A stretch of 64,000 nt of DNA from positions 102,024-166,023 of the forward strand of contig NZ_BONZ01000055.1 in NCBI RefSeq assembly GCF_016862975.1. The letters are read 5' to 3'. Origin of the DNA: Rugosimonospora africana. Lineage in GTDB: Bacteria > Actinomycetota > Actinomycetes > Mycobacteriales > Micromonosporaceae. Position numbers and translations under genes: made by a program. Shown here one piece after another: positions 48,252 to 57,904 of the stretch. The notes under the pieces were generated by a model. The model was not told the DNA's origin. It saw only the letters and a program-made list of their open reading frames with translations, and did no database searches. How positions within the stretch are numbered: position 1 is the stretch's first letter; every line of letters begins with the position of its first letter.

Positions 48252-48707
48252 ATGAGCGAACCGGGCCCCCGGTTACCGGATCCACGCATGATTCCACCGA
48301 TGCGGGAGGCCGTGGCCGTGCCGTCGGCGCAGCAGCCGACCGCCGGGAACGACGCCGAACAGGATCCGTCCGACGCGGCACTGGCCGACGCCACGCTGGT
48401 CCGCCCGTTCCTGGTCACCGGCGGCCGGACCCGACCCCTGCGGGACGGGCTGCGCATCGAGACGATGGTGTCCGCGCTGCCGGCGGCGCTGTCCGCACCG
48501 CTGCGGTTCGAACTGCGCCGCATCGTCGAGCTGTGCCAGAGCCCCCACTCCGTCGCCGAGGTCGCGGTACGCCTGGAGGTGCCGCTCGGGGTGGTCCGAG
48601 TACTGATCGCTGACCTGGTCAGCAGCGGCTATGTCACATGTACCGAGTCAGCGGAGATACCCATTGATGTGATCGAGAGGATCAGAGACCGTGTTCGGGC
48701 GCTCTAA
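48252..48707 (+). CDS. DUF742 protein (CvnC-type)
   Basis: This 151-residue protein has a disordered N-terminal ~45 residues and a DUF742 domain: 'LVRPFLVTGGRTRPLRDGLRIETMVSALPAALSAPLRFELRRIVELCQSPHSVAEVAVRLEVPLGVVRVLIADLVSSGYV', with a winged-helix-like end. It is the constant third member of conservons. It overlaps the GTPase gene by 17 bp. Confidence 0.92.
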   Translation: MSEPGPRLPDPRMIPPMREAVAVPSAQQPTAGNDAEQDPSDAALADATLVRPFLVTGGRTRPLRDGLRIETMVSALPAALSAPLRFELRRIVELCQSPHSVAEVAVRLEVPLGVVRVLIADLVSSGYVTCTESAEIPIDVIERIRDRVRAL

Positions 48708-49281
48708 GCGGGCGTCGACGCCCCTCGCCGTCAAGATAGTGATCAGCGGTGGTTTCGGCGTCGGCAAGACCACCTTCGTCGGTGCCATTTCCGAGATCGA
48801 GCCGCTGGTCACCGAGGCCGACCTGACCGAGGTGTCGGTCGGCATCGACGACCTGACCGGCGTCGACGGCAAGACCACCACGACGGTGGCCCTCGACTTC
48901 GGCCGGATCACGCTCGACGACTCGCTGTGGCTGTACCTGTTCGGCACGCCGGGGCAGGACCGGTTCGCGTTCCTCTGGGACGATCTGGTGGACGGGGCGC
49001 TCGGTGCCGTGGTGCTGGTGGACACCCGTCGCATCGAGGACTGTTTCGCCTCCCTCGACTACTTCGAGGAGCACGGAACCCCGCTGCTTCTCGCGGTCAA
49101 CCGGTTCGAGCACACTCGCCGGTTCGAACTCGACGAGGTGCGCGAGGCGCTGGGCGTCGGGGTTGAGGTACCGATCGTCGAGTGCGACGCGAGGGACCGC
49201 GAGTCGGTGAAGCGGGTACTCGTGGAACTGGTGGAGCAGGTGCTGGCCAAGCGGTTGAGCCGGGTGGCACTGCCCCAGTGA
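48691..49281 (+). CDS. Small GTP-binding protein (CvnD-type)
   Basis: This 196-residue GTPase has the P-loop 'VISGGFGVGKTTFVGAISEIEP', switch-type Thr in 'DGKTTTTVALDFGRI', and G3 'LFGTPGQDRFAFLWDD'. A weak G4 reads 'LLAVNRFEH' instead of NKxD. The altered G4 is normal for conservon GTPases. GTG start. It completes a kinase-roadblock-DUF742-GTPase membrane complex. The four genes are the only non-metabolic block inside the choline island. Confidence 0.92.
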   Translation: MFGRSKRASTPLAVKIVISGGFGVGKTTFVGAISEIEPLVTEADLTEVSVGIDDLTGVDGKTTTTVALDFGRITLDDSLWLYLFGTPGQDRFAFLWDDLVDGALGAVVLVDTRRIEDCFASLDYFEEHGTPLLLAVNRFEHTRRFELDEVREALGVGVEVPIVECDARDRESVKRVLVELVEQVLAKRLSRVALPQ

Positions 49282-49294
49282 CTCCGTCGGCTCC

Positions 49295-49348
49295 GCTGGT
49301 CTCGCCGACACTGCTGATCTTGCTGACACAGCTGGTCGCGCCGACACC
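49295..49348. repeat. Three 18-bp tandem repeats after the conservon
   Basis: Units GCTGGTCTCGCCGACACT, GCTGATCTTGCTGACACA and GCTGGTCGCGCCGACACC lie at 49295, 49313 and 49331, beginning 14 bp after the GTPase stop. With the 16-bp array at 45120 they flank the conservon on both sides. No coding frame is supported. Confidence 0.7.
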
Positions 49349-49419
49349 TCCCGTGAGTGCGGCGGCGTCACGGGCAGGTAAAAGCTGGGCGGGATCGGGT
49401 TGCGGTTCGGTCCGTGCTC

Positions 49420-49483
49420 TTGACGGCACCGTGGGTGAGCGGGATTCTGTTTCAGATCAAGCACCTATGTGCATATTGCGCAA
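49420..49483 (+). promoter_or_regulatory. Island promoter 2 with TTGCGCAA palindrome
   Basis: TTGACG (49420-49425), 17 bp, then GATTCT (49443-49448) followed by GTT. Downstream, the perfect palindrome TTGCGCAA (49476-49483) lies in the expected leader. The -35/-10 layout is the same as at 39202 and 55326. Confidence 0.72.
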
Positions 49484-49504
49484 CGCGACTGCGTGCTGAG
49501 GACG

Positions 49505-50986
49505 GTGCACGGGCCGGTGGCAGAGCTCTATATCGACGGCGGGTGGCGGGAGGCGGTCGCCGGTGGGCGGCGGGAGATCCGCTGCCCGGCCGACGGGGCG
49601 CTCGTCGCGACGGTGTCCGAGGGGGCCCGGGCCGACACCGAGGCGGCCGTGCTGGCCGCGCGCCGGGCCTTCGACGAGGGGCCGTGGCCGCACAGCCCGG
49701 CGGGTGAGCGGGGAGCCGTCCTGTCGCGGATCGCCGACCTGCTGGCGCGCGACGCCAAGCGACTGGCCCGGGCCGAGGCGCTGGACACCGGCAAGCGTCT
49801 GGTCGAGGCGGAGTACGACGTGCAGGACGTGATCGCCTGTTTCCAGTACTTCGGCGGGATCGCCGGCACCGACGCGGGCCGGGTGGTCGACACCGGCCGC
49901 GAGGACGCGATCAGCCAGGTGGTATACGAGCCGGTCGGCGTCTGCGGGCTGATCACACCGTGGAACTACCCGTTGTTGCAGGCGTCGTGGAAGGTGGCGC
50001 CGGCCCTGGCGGCCGGGAACACGTTCGTGCTCAAGCCGAGCGAGCTGACCCCGTCGACCGCGGTCGCGCTGATCGGGCTGATCGAAGAGGCGGGGGTACC
50101 GTCCGGGGTCGCCAACCTCGTGCTGGGCGCGGGGCCCGCGGCCGGCGCGCCGCTGGCCGAGCATCCGGCGGTCGACCTGGTGTCGTTCACCGGCGGCCTG
50201 TCCACCGGGCGGCGCATCATGGCCGCGGCGTCGGCCACGGTGAAACGGGTCGCCCTGGAGTTGGGCGGCAAGAACCCGAACGTGGTCTTCGCCGACGCGG
50301 ACTTCGACACGGCGGTGGACTTCGCGTTGACCGCCGTGTTCCTGCACTCCGGCCAGGTGTGCTCGGCGGGAGCGAGGCTGATCGTGCAGGACAGCATCCA
50401 CGACCGGTTCGTCGACGAGGTGGTCCGGAGGGCTTCCCTGATCCGGCTCGGTGGGCCATTCGATCCGGACGCGGAGACCGGTCCGCTCATCTCCGCGGCG
50501 CACCTCGAGCGGGTCGAGCGCTACGTGGCCGACGGCATCGCCGAGGGCGCGGTGCTGCGCTGCGGCGGTAGCCGGCCGGAGGATCCGGCGCTGGCCGGTG
50601 GCTTCTACTACCCGCCGACCGTGCTGGACGGCTGCCGGCCAGGGATGCGGGTGGTCGCCGAGGAGTCGTTCGGGCCGGTGCTGACCGTCGAGCGGTTCAC
50701 CGGCGAAGACGAGGCGGTACGCATCGCCAACGACACCAGTTACGGGCTGGCCGGGGCGGTGTGGACGCAGGACGCCGGCCGGGCGCAGCGGGTCGCCCGG
50801 CGGTTGCGGCACGGCACGGTCTGGATAAACGACTACCACCCGTACGTGCCGCAGGCGGAGTGGGGTGGATTCAAGCAGTCCGGCATCGGGCGGGAACTCG
50901 GCCCGACCGGACTGAACGAGTACCGCGAAATCAAGCACATCTGGCAGAACACCCGACCGCGCCCGCAGCGCTGGTTCCGGGGCTGA
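49505..50986 (+). CDS. betB: Betaine aldehyde dehydrogenase
   Basis: This ~493-residue aldehyde dehydrogenase matches BetB: '[11 protein letters not shown]', '[32 protein letters not shown]', catalytic Glu in '[14 protein letters not shown]', catalytic Cys in '[14 protein letters not shown]', and '[13 protein letters not shown]'. The ending '[28 protein letters not shown]' is typical of the betaine enzymes. It oxidises betaine aldehyde to glycine betaine with NAD. Start is uncertain (GTG 49493, 49505 or 49517); the promoter and TTGCGCAA element exclude the longest frame at 49469. The ABC importer follows after 61 bp. Confidence 0.88.
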   Translation: MHGPVAELYIDGGWREAVAGGRREIRCPADGALVATVSEGARADTEAAVLAARRAFDEGPWPHSPAGERGAVLSRIADLLARDAKRLARAEALDTGKRLVEAEYDVQDVIACFQYFGGIAGTDAGRVVDTGREDAISQVVYEPVGVCGLITPWNYPLLQASWKVAPALAAGNTFVLKPSELTPSTAVALIGLIEEAGVPSGVANLVLGAGPAAGAPLAEHPAVDLVSFTGGLSTGRRIMAAASATVKRVALELGGKNPNVVFADADFDTAVDFALTAVFLHSGQVCSAGARLIVQDSIHDRFVDEVVRRASLIRLGGPFDPDAETGPLISAAHLERVERYVADGIAEGAVLRCGGSRPEDPALAGGFYYPPTVLDGCRPGMRVVAEESFGPVLTVERFTGEDEAVRIANDTSYGLAGAVWTQDAGRAQRVARRLRHGTVWINDYHPYVPQAEWGGFKQSGIGRELGPTGLNEYREIKHIWQNTRPRPQRWFRG

Positions 50987-51047
50987 CGCAACCACCGGCC
51001 CGGGAACGGGGACGGCCGGTCCGAACAGCGGCGACCGAGGGGGAGCC

Positions 51048-52172
51048 ATGACAGGCGTGACCGGCGACGCGACGCTGGATGTGACGGGGCTGTGGAAAGT
51101 GTTCGGCCCGAAGCCGGACCGGGTGGTCGGCACGCCGCTGGCCGCGCTGTCGCGGGCCGAACTGCGCGAGCGTACGGGTTGTGTGGCGGCGGTACGCGAC
51201 ATCTCCTTCACGGTGGCCGCGAACGAGGTGTTCGTCGTGATGGGACTGTCCGGCTCGGGAAAGTCGACGCTGGTACGGTGCCTGACCCGGCTCATCGAGC
51301 CGACCGCGGGCAGTGTGCGCTACGACGGCGACGACATCCGGGAGGCTGATCCGCGACGGCTGCGCGAGCTTCGCCGGCACCGGTTCGCCATGGTGTTTCA
51401 GCACTTCGGGCTGTTGCCGCACCGGCGCGTGATCGACAACATCGGTTACGGGCTGGAGGTGCGCGGGGTCCGCAAGGACGAACGGTACCGGCGGGCCGGC
51501 GAGGTGCTCGACCTCGTGGGGCTGTCCGGGTACGCGGATTACTTCCCAGACCAGCTGTCCGGCGGCATGCAACAGCGGGTCGGACTGGGCCGGGCGCTGG
51601 CGGTCGACCCGGAGATCCTGTTCTTCGACGAGCCGTTCTCCGCGCTCGATCCGCTGATCCGCCGGGACATGCAGAACGAGGTCATCCGGCTCCACCACGA
51701 GGTCGGCAAGACGATGGTGTTCATCACCCACGACCTGCACGAGGCGCTGCGCCTGGGCGACCGCATCCTCATCATGAGGGACGGCGCGATGGTCCAGGTC
51801 GGCCGGCCGGACGAGGTGGTCGGCGCGCCGGCCGACGACTACGTGCGTGACTTCGTCGCCGACGTGCCGAAGTCGCACGTGCTGACGATCCGGTGGGTGA
51901 TGCGCCCGGTGCGCGCGGACGACCCGCTGGACGGCCCGGAACTGGGGCCGGACGTGGTGGTCCGGGACGCGGCCCGGCTCGTGCTCGGGGCGAGCAGCCC
52001 GGTCCGGGTGGTCTCCGGCGGCCAGTTGCTCGGTCTCGTGGACGACGACGCGATCCTCCGGGTCATCGTCGTCGACGACGAGAGGCGGGGCGCATCCCGG
52101 GCGGTCGCGGCGGGCGTGGACACGGCCGAAGCCGGCGCGGGTACCGCCGAGACCGCCGCGGTCGAGGGGTAG
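51048..52172 (+). CDS. Glycine betaine/proline-type ABC transporter ATPase
   Basis: This 374-residue ATPase belongs to the ProV/OpuAA group. It has the long N-terminal helix region, then Walker A '[26 protein letters not shown]', '[24 protein letters not shown]', signature '[16 protein letters not shown]', Walker B '[22 protein letters not shown]' and '[17 protein letters not shown]'. A C-terminal ~120-residue CBS-like part is present but short. It energises uptake of glycine betaine or choline. GGGGAGCC precedes the ATG. Confidence 0.93.
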   Translation: MTGVTGDATLDVTGLWKVFGPKPDRVVGTPLAALSRAELRERTGCVAAVRDISFTVAANEVFVVMGLSGSGKSTLVRCLTRLIEPTAGSVRYDGDDIREADPRRLRELRRHRFAMVFQHFGLLPHRRVIDNIGYGLEVRGVRKDERYRRAGEVLDLVGLSGYADYFPDQLSGGMQQRVGLGRALAVDPEILFFDEPFSALDPLIRRDMQNEVIRLHHEVGKTMVFITHDLHEALRLGDRILIMRDGAMVQVGRPDEVVGAPADDYVRDFVADVPKSHVLTIRWVMRPVRADDPLDGPELGPDVVVRDAARLVLGASSPVRVVSGGQLLGLVDDDAILRVIVVDDERRGASRAVAAGVDTAEAGAGTAETAAVEG

Positions 52173-52181
52173 GCGATCGGG

Positions 52182-54242
52182 ATGGCGAGCGTCACCGCGA
52201 CCGCGACCGCGATCCGCCGGGGAACCGGGCGGGTGCGCCGGAGCTGGCTGATCGTCGGCACGCTGGTGGCCTGGGTGCTGCTGTGGATCCCGCTGCGTGG
52301 CCACGACACACTGCCGCTGCCGGTCGCCCAGCTGCGGCCGCTGCACCAACGGCTCAATGATCTGAACGTCTACATCGGCAACCATCGGGCCAGTAGCCCG
52401 TTCTTCACCGGATTCGTGAACGTGATCCGGTCCGGGATCGCCGATCTCACCACGTTCCTCCAGTCGCTGATCAGCCAGCCGTCGTACGACCGGCCGGTAC
52501 CGGTTGTCGGCTGGCTGGGCGTGGTCGCGCTGGCGGTGTTGGTCGGGTACGTGCTGGCGAATCTGCGGATGGCCGTCCTTGCCGGGGTCGGGTTCGCGTG
52601 CTTCGGGCTGCTCGGGGTGTGGCAGGAAAGCATGGACACGCTGGCGGCGACCCTGGCCGCGGTGCTCATCTGTCTGCTGATCGGCCTGCCGCTCGGCGTG
52701 TGGATGGGCCTGTCCCGGGCGGTGGAGCGGACTCTCACCCCGGTACTGGACTTCATGCAGGCGATGCCGACGTTCGTGTACCTGGCACCGCTGACCCTGT
52801 TCTTCCTGATCGGCCCGGCGTCGGCGGTCATCGCGACGTTCGTGTACGCGGTACCCCCGGTCATCCGGATCACCGCGCACGGCATCCGCGGCGTACCGGA
52901 GTCGGCGCTGGAGTCCAGCCGGTCGCTCGGCGCCACCGGGTGGCAGTCGCTGCGCACGGTACGGCTGCCGATGGCCCGGCGCACGATCGTGCTGGGCATC
53001 AACCAGACCACGATGTGCGCGCTGTCCATGGTGACGATCGCCGCGCTGATCGGTGCCCCCGGTCTCGGTCAGGTGGTGGTGCACGCGCTGGAGACGCTGG
53101 ACGTGGGCACCGCGTTCAACGCCGGTCTGGGCATCGTCATCATGGCGATCGTGCTGGACCGGGTGACGACGGCCGCGAGCGTGCGGGTCGAGCAGGGGTA
53201 CCGGCGTGGCGTGGGCGCCGCGGGGCTGGGCGGGTCGCTGGGCGGCCGGCTGAGTCGCCGCGCGGGGCGCAGGTTGCTGCTGGCCGGTCTCGGCGTGCTG
53301 GCGGTGGTCGCGGTGTACCTGTCGTACACGTTCGTCTGGGCGGCGGTCTTCCCCGCGTCGGATTCGGGCGGGCTGCTGGGATCCGGCGTGGTACGGGGAA
53401 TCAACGCCGTGGACCACTGGGTGCAACTGCACCTGAACTCGGTCACCGACGGCATCAAGAACGTGGCCAGCTACGGGCTCATCAACCCGTTGCAGTCACT
53501 GATCGCGGACTCACCCTGGTACCTGACCTGCGCGGTCGTCGTGGCGATCTGCCTGGCCGTCGCCGGACCCCGCACGCTGCCGGTCACGGCGATCTGCCTG
53601 GCCCTGCTCATCGGCAGCGGAGTGTGGCAGGACGCGATGGTCACGTTGTCCGCCACGCTGCTCGCCACGGTGATGGTGATGGTGCTGGGCGTGGTGTTCG
53701 GCGTGTGGATGGGGCGTAGCGACCGGGTCGACCGGGTGCTGCGCCCGGTTCTCGACGCGGCACAGGTGATGCCGGCGTTCGTCTACCTCGTACCGTTCCT
53801 CGGCCTGTTCGGTACGAGCCGGTTCACCGCGATCGTCGCGGCGGTCGTGTTCGCCGCGCCGGTGGCGGTGAAGCTCATCGCCGACGGGGTGCGCGGGGTG
53901 CCGGCGGAGGTCGTCGAGTCGGCCGCCTCGTCGGGGTCGACCGCCTGGCAGACGATCGTCAAGGTGCAACTGCCGATGGCCCGCCGCGCGCTGACCCTGG
54001 CGGCGAACCAGGGGCTCATCTACGTGCTGTCCATGGTGGTGGTCGGCGGCCTGGTCGGCGGTGGCGCGCTCGGTTATCTGGTGGTCGCCGGCTTCTCGCA
54101 GATCTCGTTGTTCGGCAAGGGACTGGCCGCGGGCGTGGCGATCGTCATGCTCGGCATCCTGCTCGACCGGATCACCCAGGGCGCGGCCCGTCGCGGCGGT
54201 GCGCGATCGGGCCGGTCGTACTGGATGGGGCGTACGTACTGA
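52182..54242 (+). CDS. Fused double permease of a glycine betaine ABC transporter
   Basis: This 686-residue membrane protein carries two ProW-type permease domains in one chain. Each has its own docking loop: 'IRGVPESALESSRSLGATGWQSLRTVRLPMARRTIVLGINQTTM' in the first half and 'VRGVPAEVVESAASSGSTAWQTIVKVQLPMARRALTLAANQGL' in the second. Each half also contains 'GVWMGLSRAVERTLTPVLDFMQAMPTFVYL' or 'GVWMGRSDRVDRVLRPVLDAAQVMPAFVYL'. Ordinary ProW is one domain acting as a homodimer; the fusion fixes the dimer. It lies 9 bp after the ATPase gene. Confidence 0.92.
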   Translation: MASVTATATAIRRGTGRVRRSWLIVGTLVAWVLLWIPLRGHDTLPLPVAQLRPLHQRLNDLNVYIGNHRASSPFFTGFVNVIRSGIADLTTFLQSLISQPSYDRPVPVVGWLGVVALAVLVGYVLANLRMAVLAGVGFACFGLLGVWQESMDTLAATLAAVLICLLIGLPLGVWMGLSRAVERTLTPVLDFMQAMPTFVYLAPLTLFFLIGPASAVIATFVYAVPPVIRITAHGIRGVPESALESSRSLGATGWQSLRTVRLPMARRTIVLGINQTTMCALSMVTIAALIGAPGLGQVVVHALETLDVGTAFNAGLGIVIMAIVLDRVTTAASVRVEQGYRRGVGAAGLGGSLGGRLSRRAGRRLLLAGLGVLAVVAVYLSYTFVWAAVFPASDSGGLLGSGVVRGINAVDHWVQLHLNSVTDGIKNVASYGLINPLQSLIADSPWYLTCAVVVAICLAVAGPRTLPVTAICLALLIGSGVWQDAMVTLSATLLATVMVMVLGVVFGVWMGRSDRVDRVLRPVLDAAQVMPAFVYLVPFLGLFGTSRFTAIVAAVVFAAPVAVKLIADGVRGVPAEVVESAASSGSTAWQTIVKVQLPMARRALTLAANQGLIYVLSMVVVGGLVGGGALGYLVVAGFSQISLFGKGLAAGVAIVMLGILLDRITQGAARRGGARSGRSYWMGRTY

Positions 54243-54266
54243 CCTTTGGGAATAGAGGGAGGGTTC

Positions 54267-55235
54267 GTGTTGCGCGGAACCAGATGGGTCCGAACCGTCG
54301 CGCTGCTGGCAGTCGGCGCGCTGGCGCTGTCCGGCTGCGGCTCGAAAATCAAGAGCGGCACGTCGGCCTCGGCCAGCCACAAGCCGTGCGGGACGGTCAA
54401 TCTCGCGGACAACCCGTGGGTCGGGTACGAAGCCGACGTCGCGGTCATCAGCTACCTGGCGACGAACAAGCTGGGCTGCACGGTGAAGAAACAGAACATC
54501 AACGAGCAGGTGTCCTGGCAGGGCTTCGCCAGCGGCACGGTCGACGTGATCCTGGAGAACTGGGGTCACGACGACCTCAAGAAGCAGTACATCGACCAGC
54601 AGAAGGTGGCGGTCGAGGACGGCGAGACCGGGAACCAGGGCGTCATCGGCTGGTACATCCCGCCGTGGCTGGCCCAGGCGCACCCGGACATTCTCGACTG
54701 GCACAACCTCAACAAGTACGCGGACGAGTTCAAGACGTCGGAGTCCGGCGGCAAGGGTCAGTTCCTGGACGGCGACCCGTCGTACGTGACCAACGACGAC
54801 GCGCTCGTGAAGAACCTGCACCTCAACTTCAAGGTGGTCTACGCGGGCAGCGAGGACGCGCTGATCCAGGCGTTCCGCACCGCCGAGGAGCAGAAGAAGT
54901 GGGTCATCGGGTACTTCTACGAGCCGCAGTGGTTCCTCAACGAGGTCAAGTTGGTGCACATCAAGCTGCCGGCGTACACGCCGGGGTGTGACGCGGACGC
55001 GCAGAAGGTGGCGTGCGACTACCAGCCGTTCGATCTCGACAAGATTGTGAGCAAGAAGTTCGCGGACTCGGGCAGCCCGGCGGCGACGCTGGTCAAGAAC
55101 TTCCGCTGGACGAACACCGACCAGAACGACGTCGCGAGGGACATCGCGGAAAACAAGATGAGCGACGACGCGGCGGCGAAGAAGTGGGTGGACGCCCACC
55201 CGGACGTGTGGCAGTCCTGGCTGAAGGGGACCTGA
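54267..55235 (+). CDS. Glycine betaine-binding lipoprotein (OpuAC/ProX-type)
   Basis: This 322-residue binding protein has a lipobox LSGC (Cys24) and the OpuAC fold: 'NLADNPWVGYEADVAVISYLATNKLGCTVKKQNINEQVSWQGFASGTVDVILENWGHDDL'. Many Trp/Tyr residues ('GWYIPPWLAQAHPDILDW', 'YFYEPQWFLNEV') fit an aromatic cage for a quaternary ammonium head. GTG 54267 follows GAGGGAGGG closely; TTG 54270 is possible. It is the last gene of the importer, followed by a strong hairpin. Confidence 0.91.
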   Translation: MLRGTRWVRTVALLAVGALALSGCGSKIKSGTSASASHKPCGTVNLADNPWVGYEADVAVISYLATNKLGCTVKKQNINEQVSWQGFASGTVDVILENWGHDDLKKQYIDQQKVAVEDGETGNQGVIGWYIPPWLAQAHPDILDWHNLNKYADEFKTSESGGKGQFLDGDPSYVTNDDALVKNLHLNFKVVYAGSEDALIQAFRTAEEQKKWVIGYFYEPQWFLNEVKLVHIKLPAYTPGCDADAQKVACDYQPFDLDKIVSKKFADSGSPAATLVKNFRWTNTDQNDVARDIAENKMSDDAAAKKWVDAHPDVWQSWLKGT

Positions 55236-55257
55236 CCGTCCCGGCGGGAAGTGTGAC

Positions 55258-55289
55258 GGTGGGCCGATCGCGTGAGCGGTCGGCCCACC
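55258..55289 (+). terminator. Hairpin with GTGA loop after the betaine importer
   Basis: GGTGGGCCGATCGC (55258-55271) pairs with GCGGTCGGCCCACC (55276-55289), one G-T pair, around a GNRA-type GTGA tetraloop. It lies 22 bp after the stop codon and separates this operon from promoter 3. Confidence 0.85.
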
Positions 55290-55325
55290 GGCTTGTATCG
55301 CGGGCGTCTGTGGCGGGCGGTTCTC

Positions 55326-55369
55326 TTGACACGCGTCGCCGGGGCACGGGATTCTGTTGCGGTATGCGC
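55326..55369 (+). promoter_or_regulatory. Island promoter 3 (dimethylglycine/sarcosine operon)
   Basis: TTGACA (55326-55331), 18 bp, then GATTCT (55350-55355), followed at once by GTTGCGGTATGCGC (55356-55369). It has the same hexamers, spacing and GATTCTGTTGCG string as promoter 1 at 39202. It precedes the six-gene run from 55408. Confidence 0.75.
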
Positions 55370-55407
55370 GTGCCGTTGCTTATGGCGCATCGCCTGCGGG
55401 AGGGATC

Positions 55408-57864
55408 GTGACCGGACCGCGAGTGGTCATCATTGGTGCCGGCGTCGTCGGCGCGGCGGTCGCCGAGGAGTTGTCCGCGCGCGGCTGGGACGCCATCACG
55501 GTCGTCGACCAGGGACCGCTGCCCGCCGCCGGCGGATCGTCCTCGCACGCGCCGGGACTGGTGTTCCAGGCCAACTCCGCCAAGGTGATGACGCGACTGG
55601 CCCGGTACACCGTGGAGAAGTTCGGCCGGCTGGGCTGCTTTCTTCCGGTCGGTGGTCTGGAGGTGGCGACCGGGCCGGCGCGGCTGGCGGAGCTGCACCG
55701 GCGCCACGGCTGGCTCGACTCCTGGGGTGTGGCGGGCCGGGTGGTGCCGCCGGAGGAGTGCGTGCGGCTGCACCCGCTGCTCGACCCGGACGTGGTGGTC
55801 GGTGGGCTGCACGTGCCCACCGACGGGTTGGCCGACGCGGTAGGGGCGGTGGCGGCGCAGCTGGACCTCGCGCGCTCGCGGGGGGTACGGGTGCTCGACC
55901 GGCACCGGGTGTTCGACGTGCGTACCACCGGGGACCGGGTCAGCGCGGTGGTGACCGACCACGGAGACCTGCCGGCCGACATCGTGGTGTGCGCCGCGGG
56001 CATCTGGGGGCCGGCGGTGGCCCGGATGGTCGGCATGAACCTTCCGCTCACCCCGCTGGCCCACCAGTTCGCCTGGACCGGCCCGGTGCCGGCGCTGGCC
56101 GGGCAGGGTGCCGAGGCGGTCCACCCGATCCTCCGCCACCAGGACGCCGACCTGTACCTGAGGGAGCGCCGCGACCGGCTGGGCATCGGATACTACGGGC
56201 ACCGGCCGATGCCGGTCGACGCCGGCGACATCCGCCACTGGGACGAGGGCTCCGGCGACGGCACCGGCTCGCGGATGCCGTCGGTGCTGCCGTTCACCGC
56301 CGACGACTTCGCGCCGGCTTGGGCGCACGCCCGCGACCTGTTGCCGGCGACCGCGGCGACGGAGCTGGAGGACGGCTTCAACGGCCTGTTCTCGTTCACC
56401 ACGGACAACCTCCCGTTGCTCGGCGAGTGCGCCGGGGTGCGGGGATTCTGGGTCGCCGAGGCGGTCTGGGTGACCCACTCGGCCGGAGTCGGCCGGGCCG
56501 TGGCGGAGTGGCTGACCGACGGCTACTGCTCGACGTTCGACCTGCACGAGTGCGACGTCAACCGGTTCGAGGCGCACCAGCTCGCCCCGGACTACGTGCT
56601 CGCCCGGGACTGCCAGAACTACGTCGAGGTGTACGACATCCTGCACCCGCTCCAGCCGATGGAGGCGCCCCGGCCGCTGCGTACCACGCCGTTCTATCCT
56701 CGGCAGCGGGAACTCGGCGGGTACTTCCTGGAGGCCGCCGGCTGGGAGCGTCCACACTGGTACGGCGCCAACGAACGGCTGCTCGCCGGCCGGGACATCC
56801 CGGCGCCGAACGACTGGGCCGCCCGGTACTGGTCGCCGATCGTCGGCGCCGAGGCCCAGGCGACCCGGGAGGGCGTCGCGCTCTACGACATGACCCCGCT
56901 GAAGCGGGTCGAGGTGGCCGGCCCGGGCGCGGCCGGATTCCTCCAGCGACTGACCACCGGCGACATCGACAAGCCAGACGTCGACAAGTCGGTCGGCTCG
57001 GTGACGTACTGCCTGTTGCTCGACCGGGACGGCGGCATCCGCAGCGACATCACGGTCGCCCGACTCGGGCCGGGCCTGTTCCAGGTTGGCGTCAACGGCA
57101 ACCTCGACCTGGACTGGTTCACCCGACACCTGCCCGGCGACGGATCGGTGACTGTCCGGGACCTCACCGCGGGCACCTGCTGTGTCGGTGTGTGGGGTCC
57201 GCGAGCCCGCGAACTGGTCGCGCCGCTGTCCGACCTCGACCTGTCCAACGACGGGTTGCGCTACTTCCGCTGTGCCCGGGGCTACGTCGGCACCGTCCCG
57301 GTCACCGCGCTGCGGCTGTCCTACGTGGGAGAGCTGGGCTGGGAGCTGTACACCACCGCCGACCTGGGGCTGAAACTCTGGGACACGCTGTGGGAGGCCG
57401 GAGCGCCGCTGGGCGTCATCGCCGCCGGCCGGGGCGCGTTCACCAGCCTGCGCCTGGAGAAGGGGTACCGCTCGTTCGGCGCGGACATGACGTACGAGCA
57501 CGACCCCTACGAGGCGGGGCTGGGCTTCGCGGTGAAGCTGGACAAGGGCGACTTCCTCGGCCGGGACGCGCTGCTGCGCCGCAGGGAGGCGGTCACCCGG
57601 AAACTGTCCTGCCTGACCATCGCCGACCCGGCCGACGTGGTGCTCGGCAAGGAGCCGGTGTACCACGGCGACGAGTGCGTCGGGTACGTCACGAGCGCGG
57701 CGTACGGGTACACGATCGGCGCCGGCATCGCGTACGCGTGGCTCCCCTCGGAGCTGTCCGAGCCGGGTACCACCGTCCACATCGGATACTTCGACCGGCG
57801 AGTGCCGGCGACGGTGGCCACCGAGCCGCTCGTCGACCCGAAGATGCTCCGGTTGAGGGCCTGA
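55408..57864 (+). CDS. FAD-dependent dimethylglycine dehydrogenase-like protein with GcvT domain
   Basis: This 818-residue protein has a DAO-type FAD half ('[33 protein letters not shown]'; '[13 protein letters not shown]' with a His where the family attaches FAD covalently). The aminomethyltransferase (GcvT) half includes '[25 protein letters not shown]', '[13 protein letters not shown]' and '[37 protein letters not shown]'. It should demethylate dimethylglycine (possibly sarcosine) and pass the C1 unit to tetrahydrofolate. GTG 55408 has GGGAGGG upstream. The sarcosine oxidase genes follow after 40 bp. Confidence 0.87.
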   Translation: MTGPRVVIIGAGVVGAAVAEELSARGWDAITVVDQGPLPAAGGSSSHAPGLVFQANSAKVMTRLARYTVEKFGRLGCFLPVGGLEVATGPARLAELHRRHGWLDSWGVAGRVVPPEECVRLHPLLDPDVVVGGLHVPTDGLADAVGAVAAQLDLARSRGVRVLDRHRVFDVRTTGDRVSAVVTDHGDLPADIVVCAAGIWGPAVARMVGMNLPLTPLAHQFAWTGPVPALAGQGAEAVHPILRHQDADLYLRERRDRLGIGYYGHRPMPVDAGDIRHWDEGSGDGTGSRMPSVLPFTADDFAPAWAHARDLLPATAATELEDGFNGLFSFTTDNLPLLGECAGVRGFWVAEAVWVTHSAGVGRAVAEWLTDGYCSTFDLHECDVNRFEAHQLAPDYVLARDCQNYVEVYDILHPLQPMEAPRPLRTTPFYPRQRELGGYFLEAAGWERPHWYGANERLLAGRDIPAPNDWAARYWSPIVGAEAQATREGVALYDMTPLKRVEVAGPGAAGFLQRLTTGDIDKPDVDKSVGSVTYCLLLDRDGGIRSDITVARLGPGLFQVGVNGNLDLDWFTRHLPGDGSVTVRDLTAGTCCVGVWGPRARELVAPLSDLDLSNDGLRYFRCARGYVGTVPVTALRLSYVGELGWELYTTADLGLKLWDTLWEAGAPLGVIAAGRGAFTSLRLEKGYRSFGADMTYEHDPYEAGLGFAVKLDKGDFLGRDALLRRREAVTRKLSCLTIADPADVVLGKEPVYHGDECVGYVTSAAYGYTIGAGIAYAWLPSELSEPGTTVHIGYFDRRVPATVATEPLVDPKMLRLRA

Positions 57865-57904
57865 CCGGACACCGATGGAGAGGTCGCCGGATGGAGAGAG
57901 CGAG

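Noticed and set aside
49469..49504. Upstream start for betB at 49469
   Set aside because: It would place the start codon only about 15-20 bp after the predicted transcription start and make the TTGCGCAA palindrome coding. BetB proteins normally begin close to 'LYIDG'.
50931..53432. Minus-strand open frame of ~830 codons opposite the betaine importer
   Set aside because: The composition is His/Arg/Gln/Asp-rich and repetitive in the way of antisense frames. ATPase and permease motifs on the plus strand are complete.
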